Source of the DNA: JAOUFP01 sp963801505
GTDB taxonomy: Bacteria; Nitrospirota; Thermodesulfovibrionia; Thermodesulfovibrionales; UBA6898
Length of the DNA: 8,962 bases
Assembly (NCBI GenBank): GCA_963801505.1
Contig: CAWDEY010000012.1
Span: 1-8,962, forward strand
Direction of reading: 5' to 3'
Shown here: in pieces, positions 6,139 to 8,962 of the stretch
How the letters are laid out: the number at the start of each line of letters is the position of its first letter
Position numbering within the stretch: position 1 is the stretch's first letter
Translations under genes and position numbers: made by a program
Notes under the pieces: generated by a model
The model's database searches: none
Seen by the model: only the letters and a program-made list of their open reading frames with translations
What the model was told of the DNA's origin: nothing

Positions 6139-6306
6139 ATGCCCGCCTATGAATATACCTGTAAAGATTGTGGCAAAGGATTCACAATTTTCCTTTCTAT
6201 AAAAGAATATGAAGCTCACCAAATAATCAGGTGTCCGCACTGTCAAAGCAACCATGTGGAAAGAAAAATTACAGCTTTCTTCGCAAAAACGAGCAAAAAG
6301 TCATAG
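6139..6306 (+). CDS. FmdB-family zinc-ribbon small protein
   Basis: This 55-residue protein starts MPAYEYTCKDCGKGF and has two Cys pairs, C8/C11 and C32/C35 (RCPHC), the four-cysteine zinc ribbon of the FmdB/regulatory-protein family. Family members usually have 60-110 residues; this one ends soon after the second knuckle with a basic tail (KTSKKS). A GAGGAG ribosome site (6126-6131) lies 7 nt before the ATG, and the gene follows the Host_attach gene by 22 nt, so it is very likely co-transcribed. FmdB was named as a putative regulator of amidase/formamidase genes, but most homologues have no tested function. A probable terminator follows. Confidence 0.85.
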   Translation: MPAYEYTCKDCGKGFTIFLSIKEYEAHQIIRCPHCQSNHVERKITAFFAKTSKKS

Positions 6307-6354
6307 ATTCTCAAATGCAAGGAAGTTAGCCCAGTCAATTGTCTCAGGGCTTGA

Positions 6355-6379
6355 GGACAAACTGCTGTTTGCCCCTTTT
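6355..6379 (+). terminator. Probable intrinsic terminator after the FmdB gene
   Basis: GG-a-CAAAC (6355-6362), loop TGCT and GTTTG-CC (6367-6373) form a stem of seven pairs with one bulged A, followed by CC and TTTT (6376-6379). The T-tract is short, so efficiency is uncertain. It lies about 50 nt after the FmdB stop and upstream of the Hsp20 promoter. Confidence 0.45.
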
Positions 6380-6410
6380 CATCTTACTTCTTTTCAGACC
6401 TGCAATTGAT

Positions 6411-6430
6411 CACACTTTAGGCACACTTTA
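6411..6430. repeat. Two direct repeats of CACACTTTA, 11-bp period
   Basis: Identical 9-mers CACACTTTA lie at 6411-6419 and 6422-6430, one DNA turn apart, and end 4 bp before the -35 box of the predicted Hsp20 promoter. This is a typical position for an activator or repressor site. No named regulator is implied; the sequence does not match the CIRCE inverted repeat. Confidence 0.45.
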
Positions 6431-6434
6431 TTGA

Positions 6435-6462
6435 TTGACATTCAGTAACTTAGGAGTAGGAT
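6435..6462 (+). promoter_or_regulatory. Sigma70-like promoter for the Hsp20 gene
   Basis: A perfect TTGACA (6435-6440) and TAGGAT (6457-6462) lie 16 bp apart, giving a start near 6469 and a leader of about 44 nt. I see no good sigma32-type pair, so heat induction, if any, may depend on the repeats just upstream. Confidence 0.42.
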
Positions 6463-6512
6463 GAAATATAAGGGATACTGATAATTACAATTTTATGTTC
6501 AGGGGGTATGTT

Positions 6513-7322
6513 ATGGAAAAAGTAAAATCAAAAGAGGTAGTAAAAGTTGAACCAGCCAAGCTGCTTTCTCCCTTAGACGATATGGAAAGAAGATTTGAAG
6601 ATTTTTTCGGAAGACCTCTTTCTGTATATGGCCCCTCATGGTTTCCGAGGCTGAGAATGCCTGAAATGGCAGAACTCTCTCCGACAGTGGATATTTTTGA
6701 TGATGGCGGTGATGTAGTAATTAAAGCTGAACTGCCGGGTATGAAGAAAGAAGAAATCGATGTGAAGCTTAGTGATAACACCATAACGATTTCAGGAGAA
6801 AAGAAGAAAGAAGAGAAAGTAGAGAAAAAGGACTTTTATAGGATGGAGCGTTCATATGGTTCTTTTACCCGAGCTTTTCGTCTGCCCTCTGAAGTGCAAG
6901 CGGACAAAGTTAAGGCACAGTTTAAAGACGGCATTCTTGAGATAAGAGTCCCCAAAACAGAAGAGGCAAAGCAGAAGGAAAAAAAAGATTTCGATAGAAT
7001 GAAAATCTTGGTAGTTGACGATGAAGAGCTGGAAGAAGACGGTTACAATATCGTGACCGCAACAACTTGTTCAAAGGGAATGGAGTTTTTTCAAAAAGAA
7101 AACCCTGACCTCGTAACCCTTGACGTCTGTATGTCATATAACGATGAAGGGATTAAACTACTGGGGCAAATGAAGTCGATTAGGCCAGGGGTGCCGATAA
7201 TATTGCTCACCACTTATGATTACAGAGATGACTTTGAGGTCTGGTGTTCAGATGCGTATATTGTAAAATCATCAGACTTATCTGAGCTCAAAGGCACAAT
7301 AAAGTCGACAGTAGGCAATTAG
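6513..7322 (+). CDS. Small heat-shock protein (Hsp20) fused in frame to a shortened receiver domain
   Basis: This 269-residue frame joins two proteins. Residues 1-162 are an Hsp20 chaperone: a variable N-terminus with LDDMERRFEDFFGRPL, then an alpha-crystallin domain from about 57 (PTVDIFDDGGDVVIKAELPGM) to the AQFKDGILEIRVPK signature near 138-151. Hsp20 holds unfolding proteins in large oligomers. Residues 163-269 are a response-regulator receiver: DD of KILVVDDEE (169/170), phospho-acceptor Asp204 (TLDVCM), Thr233 (LLTTY) and Lys252 (YIVKSS). It lacks about 10 residues between VVDDEE and LEEDGY, the usual helix 1. The junction lies on an A8 tract; in the +1 frame Hsp20 would end KEKKISIE, a normal I-x-I tail, with TGA overlapping the receiver ATG at 6999. 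So the ancestral state is probably two coupled genes. The start at 6513 has AGGGGG 6 nt upstream; the ATG at 6495 precedes that site. Confidence 0.8.
   Translation: MEKVKSKEVVKVEPAKLLSPLDDMERRFEDFFGRPLSVYGPSWFPRLRMPEMAELSPTVDIFDDGGDVVIKAELPGMKKEEIDVKLSDNTITISGEKKKEEKVEKKDFYRMERSYGSFTRAFRLPSEVQADKVKAQFKDGILEIRVPKTEEAKQKEKKDFDRMKILVVDDEELEEDGYNIVTATTCSKGMEFFQKENPDLVTLDVCMSYNDEGIKLLGQMKSIRPGVPIILLTTYDYRDDFEVWCSDAYIVKSSDLSELKGTIKSTVGN
6979..6986 (+). other. A8 tract at the Hsp20-receiver junction (possible slippage or indel site)
   Basis: The zero frame reads GAA AAA AAA GAT and continues into the receiver. Losing one A, or a +1 shift here, gives GAA AAA AAG ATT TCG ATA GAA TGA: the Hsp20 then ends with the I-S-I tail, and its stop (7000-7002) overlaps the ATG at 6999 as ATGA. 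A -1 shift instead stops at TAG (6995-6997). Homopolymers of this length are prone to polymerase slippage and to sequencing error. Confidence 0.6.
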
Positions 7323-7365
7323 TGACATTCGTAGAATCGTATGTGCTCTGAAGGAGGAGGCTATC

Positions 7366-8649
7366 ATGGATAAGTATCAGGAATTCTCTATTGCGACGGA
7401 TGCACAAGCAATGCTGAAAAAGGCCCATGACGACGGGGTGGTAACTGCATGGGACCGGGCCAGGAAGCAGGAGCCGCAGTGCCTGTTTTGCAGAACAGGG
7501 TTATCATGCCGTGTGTGCGCTATGGGCCCGTGCAGAATCGATCCGCACGGGAAAGGCGCGCATTACGGCGTATGCGGAGCTGACGCCGATATAATTGCGG
7601 CGAGAAATCTGGCAAGGATGGTTGCTGCCGGTTCCGCGTCACATTCAGACCATGCCCGGGACCTTGTCGGCGTCCTCCATAAAATAGGGACCGGCAAGGC
7701 ACCGGGATATACAATAAAAGACCCTGAAAAAATGAAAAGGGTCGCCGCTGAATATGGCATAGATACATCAGGTCTCAGTAATGAGGAGATCGCATTAAGA
7801 CTTGCGGAAGCAATGATGGAAGATTTTGGTATGAAGAAGGGGAGACCAACCTTCCTTGACAGGGTCCCAAAACAGAGGCTGGAGCTTTGGGAAAAATTGG
7901 GTGTTGTCCCCCGGGGGATAGACAGGGAGACCACCGAGACCATGCACCGGACACACATGGGTGTTGACAACAATTACGTCTCCATACTTCTGCATGCAGT
8001 CAGAAACAGCCTTTCGGATGGTTATGGCGGCTCGATGATCGGCACCGAACTTTCTGATATTATATTCGGAACTCCACAACCCGGATTTTCCGAAGTTAAT
8101 CTCGGAGTATTGAAAGCGGACCAGGTAAACATACTGGTGCATGGCCACAACCCGGTCGTGTCGGAGATGATAGGTCTGGCTGTTGAAGACAGTGCAATGA
8201 TCTCTCTTGCAAAGTCAAAGGGTGCCAAAGGCATCAACCTGGCCGGACTCTGCTGCACAGGCAATGAACTCATGATGCGCAGGAAAATACCCATGGCTGG
8301 CAACCATCTTATGACTGAGCTGACGATCGTCACCGGAGCTGTTGAATCAATCATCGTGGATTACCAGTGTATCATGCCTTCACTCGGACAGGTGGCGCAG
8401 TGTTATCACACAAAGCTGTATTCTACATCGGACAAGGCGAAGTTCCCTTTTATGGAGCATGTTGAATTTACACCTGAGAACGCTAAGGAACAGGCGTTCC
8501 GACTGGTCAAGGAATCAATAGAAAACTATACCCGCAGGAACAGAGACAGGGTGTCTATTCCAGTCTTACCAGTAAAAAATATGACCGGATTTTCAGTCGA
8601 ATCCATAGTTAGCGCTCGGCGGAAGCCTGACCCCTTTAATCGATGCTGA
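7366..8649 (+). CDS. cooS: Anaerobic carbon monoxide dehydrogenase catalytic subunit CooS, N-terminal two thirds, frame broken near the end
   Basis: CooS oxidises CO with water to CO2, two protons and two electrons, reversibly, as a cytoplasmic homodimer with a Ni-Fe-S C-cluster. The 427-residue frame has Cys39 and Cys42 for the D-cluster, the B-cluster set Cys48/51/56/70, catalytic-region His93 and His96, and the C-cluster ligands His261 (HGHNP), the Cys pair at 296/297 (CCTGNE) and Cys335 (DYQCIMPS). Homology is clear up to SVESIVSA (residue 417); the last ten residues before TGA (RRKPDPFNRC) are out-of-frame sequence. Intact CooS has about 620-640 residues, and the missing part follows in other frames. 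AAGGAGGAGG (7351-7360) lies 5 nt before the ATG, a very strong ribosome site. The gene starts 43 nt after the receiver gene and may share its transcript. No cooF or cooC is visible. Confidence 0.9.
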   Translation: MDKYQEFSIATDAQAMLKKAHDDGVVTAWDRARKQEPQCLFCRTGLSCRVCAMGPCRIDPHGKGAHYGVCGADADIIAARNLARMVAAGSASHSDHARDLVGVLHKIGTGKAPGYTIKDPEKMKRVAAEYGIDTSGLSNEEIALRLAEAMMEDFGMKKGRPTFLDRVPKQRLELWEKLGVVPRGIDRETTETMHRTHMGVDNNYVSILLHAVRNSLSDGYGGSMIGTELSDIIFGTPQPGFSEVNLGVLKADQVNILVHGHNPVVSEMIGLAVEDSAMISLAKSKGAKGINLAGLCCTGNELMMRRKIPMAGNHLMTELTIVTGAVESIIVDYQCIMPSLGQVAQCYHTKLYSTSDKAKFPFMEHVEFTPENAKEQAFRLVKESIENYTRRNRDRVSIPVLPVKNMTGFSVESIVSARRKPDPFNRC

Positions 8650-8962
8650 TAAAGGCAGGCAAAATAAGGGGCGGTCGGTGTCGTGGGATGCAACAACCCT
8701 AAAGTCAGACAGGATTATGGTCACGTGGGCTCATAAAGCGCCTGATAGCTAATGACATACTGGTCCTTACCACAGGATGCGCCAACGTGGCCGCTGGCAA
8801 GGCTGGGTTGCAGGTGCCTGAAGCTAAAGAACTGGCTGGTCCCGGGCTCAAGGAAATATGCGGACTTCTTAATATTCCTCCTTCATTGCATGTCGGTTCC
8901 TGTGTTGATAATTCAAGGATAGCAGTTATTGCCTGTGCATTAGCCAAGGCCCTCGACGTAGA
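8618..8962 (+). pseudogene. cooS: Continuation of cooS in shifted frames, running off the window end
   Basis: CooS homology continues in pieces. 8618-8647 reads GGSLTPLIDA; after an extra base, 8649-8672 reads IKAGKIRG; after a lone G (8673), 8674-8727 reads VGVVGCNNPKVRQDYGHV; after two stray bases, 8730 to the end is open and reads LIKRLIANDILVLTTGCANV through VGSCVDNSRIAVIACALAK. The remaining C-cluster cysteines (GCNN, TTGCAN, GSCVDN) are therefore all encoded but not in one frame. Four breaks within about 115 nt, with clean sequence on both sides, fit either a local base-calling or assembly fault or recent inactivation. The true C-terminus lies beyond the window. Confidence 0.75.

Noticed and set aside
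6485..6784. A 99-codon - strand frame rich in Ser and Ile
   Set aside because: It is antisense to the Hsp20 domain, and its composition is the mirror of a Glu/Lys/Asp-rich gene.
6979..6987. Programmed -1 frameshift site of the dnaX type at the A8 tract
   Set aside because: A A-AAA-AAA heptamer does fit the frame, but I see no clear stimulatory hairpin after it, and the alternative +1 frame gives the more sensible Hsp20 end, so programmed -1 shifting is not favoured.
7520..8354. Several - strand reading frames of 80-136 codons under cooS
   Set aside because: They are antisense shadows of a gene with complete CooS ligand motifs and carry no recognisable features.
1..8962. CRISPR array, tRNA or insertion sequence
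   Set aside because: I saw no regularly spaced repeats, cloverleaf with a TTC-A arm, or transposase motif with matching terminal repeats; the few short repeats present are regulatory in scale.

Overview
The window looks like chromosomal sequence from an anaerobic, respiratory bacterium of the Nitrospirota/Desulfobacterota type. I infer this from the gene content: two secreted six-heme c-type cytochromes, an anaerobic Ni-CO dehydrogenase, a PAS protein with a C-terminal CxxC/CxxC module, and a CheR-like methyltransferase subfamily. Base composition is moderate to AT-leaning. There is no tRNA, rRNA, CRISPR array, transposase or phage gene, and the species cannot be fixed from sequence alone.

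Layout. (1) 1-259 is an AT-rich leader ending in a strong sigma70-like promoter that sits almost on the start codon of a PAS sensor protein (260-970, +). (2) 971-1260 holds no intact gene, only a coding-like remnant. (3) 1261-3884 (- strand) is an envelope cluster read lipoprotein -> hexaheme cytochrome -> paralogous hexaheme cytochrome -> small secreted protein. (4) 4021-5517 (- strand) is a compact unit: THUMP-domain protein -> 35-residue small ORF -> CheR-like methyltransferase, the last two overlapping by 4 nt. (5) 5676-6306 (+) is a divergent pair: a Host_attach (eRF1-like) protein and a 55-residue FmdB-type zinc ribbon. (6) 6513-7322 (+) is a small heat-shock protein (Hsp20) joined in frame to a shortened response-regulator receiver. 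(7) 7366 to the window end (+) is cooS, the catalytic subunit of anaerobic CO dehydrogenase, with its frame broken several times between about 8616 and 8730.

How the genes may work together. The cytochromes, lipoprotein and small secreted protein form one probable transcription unit that would place heme electron carriers in the periplasm. CooS would supply electrons from CO oxidation (or consume them in reverse) in the cytoplasm, but no ferredoxin (CooF), maturation protein (CooC) or hydrogenase gene is in view. THUMP plus methyltransferase suggests, without proof, an RNA- or protein-modifying pair.

The most notable point is the Hsp20-receiver joint. It lies on an 8-A tract. With one A fewer, the Hsp20 would end in a standard I-x-I tail and its TGA would overlap the receiver's ATG (ATGA). 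The fusion is therefore best read as one indel, a slippage site or a base-calling error at a formerly two-gene junction. With the cooS breaks, this makes indel quality or decay a theme of the right half of the window.
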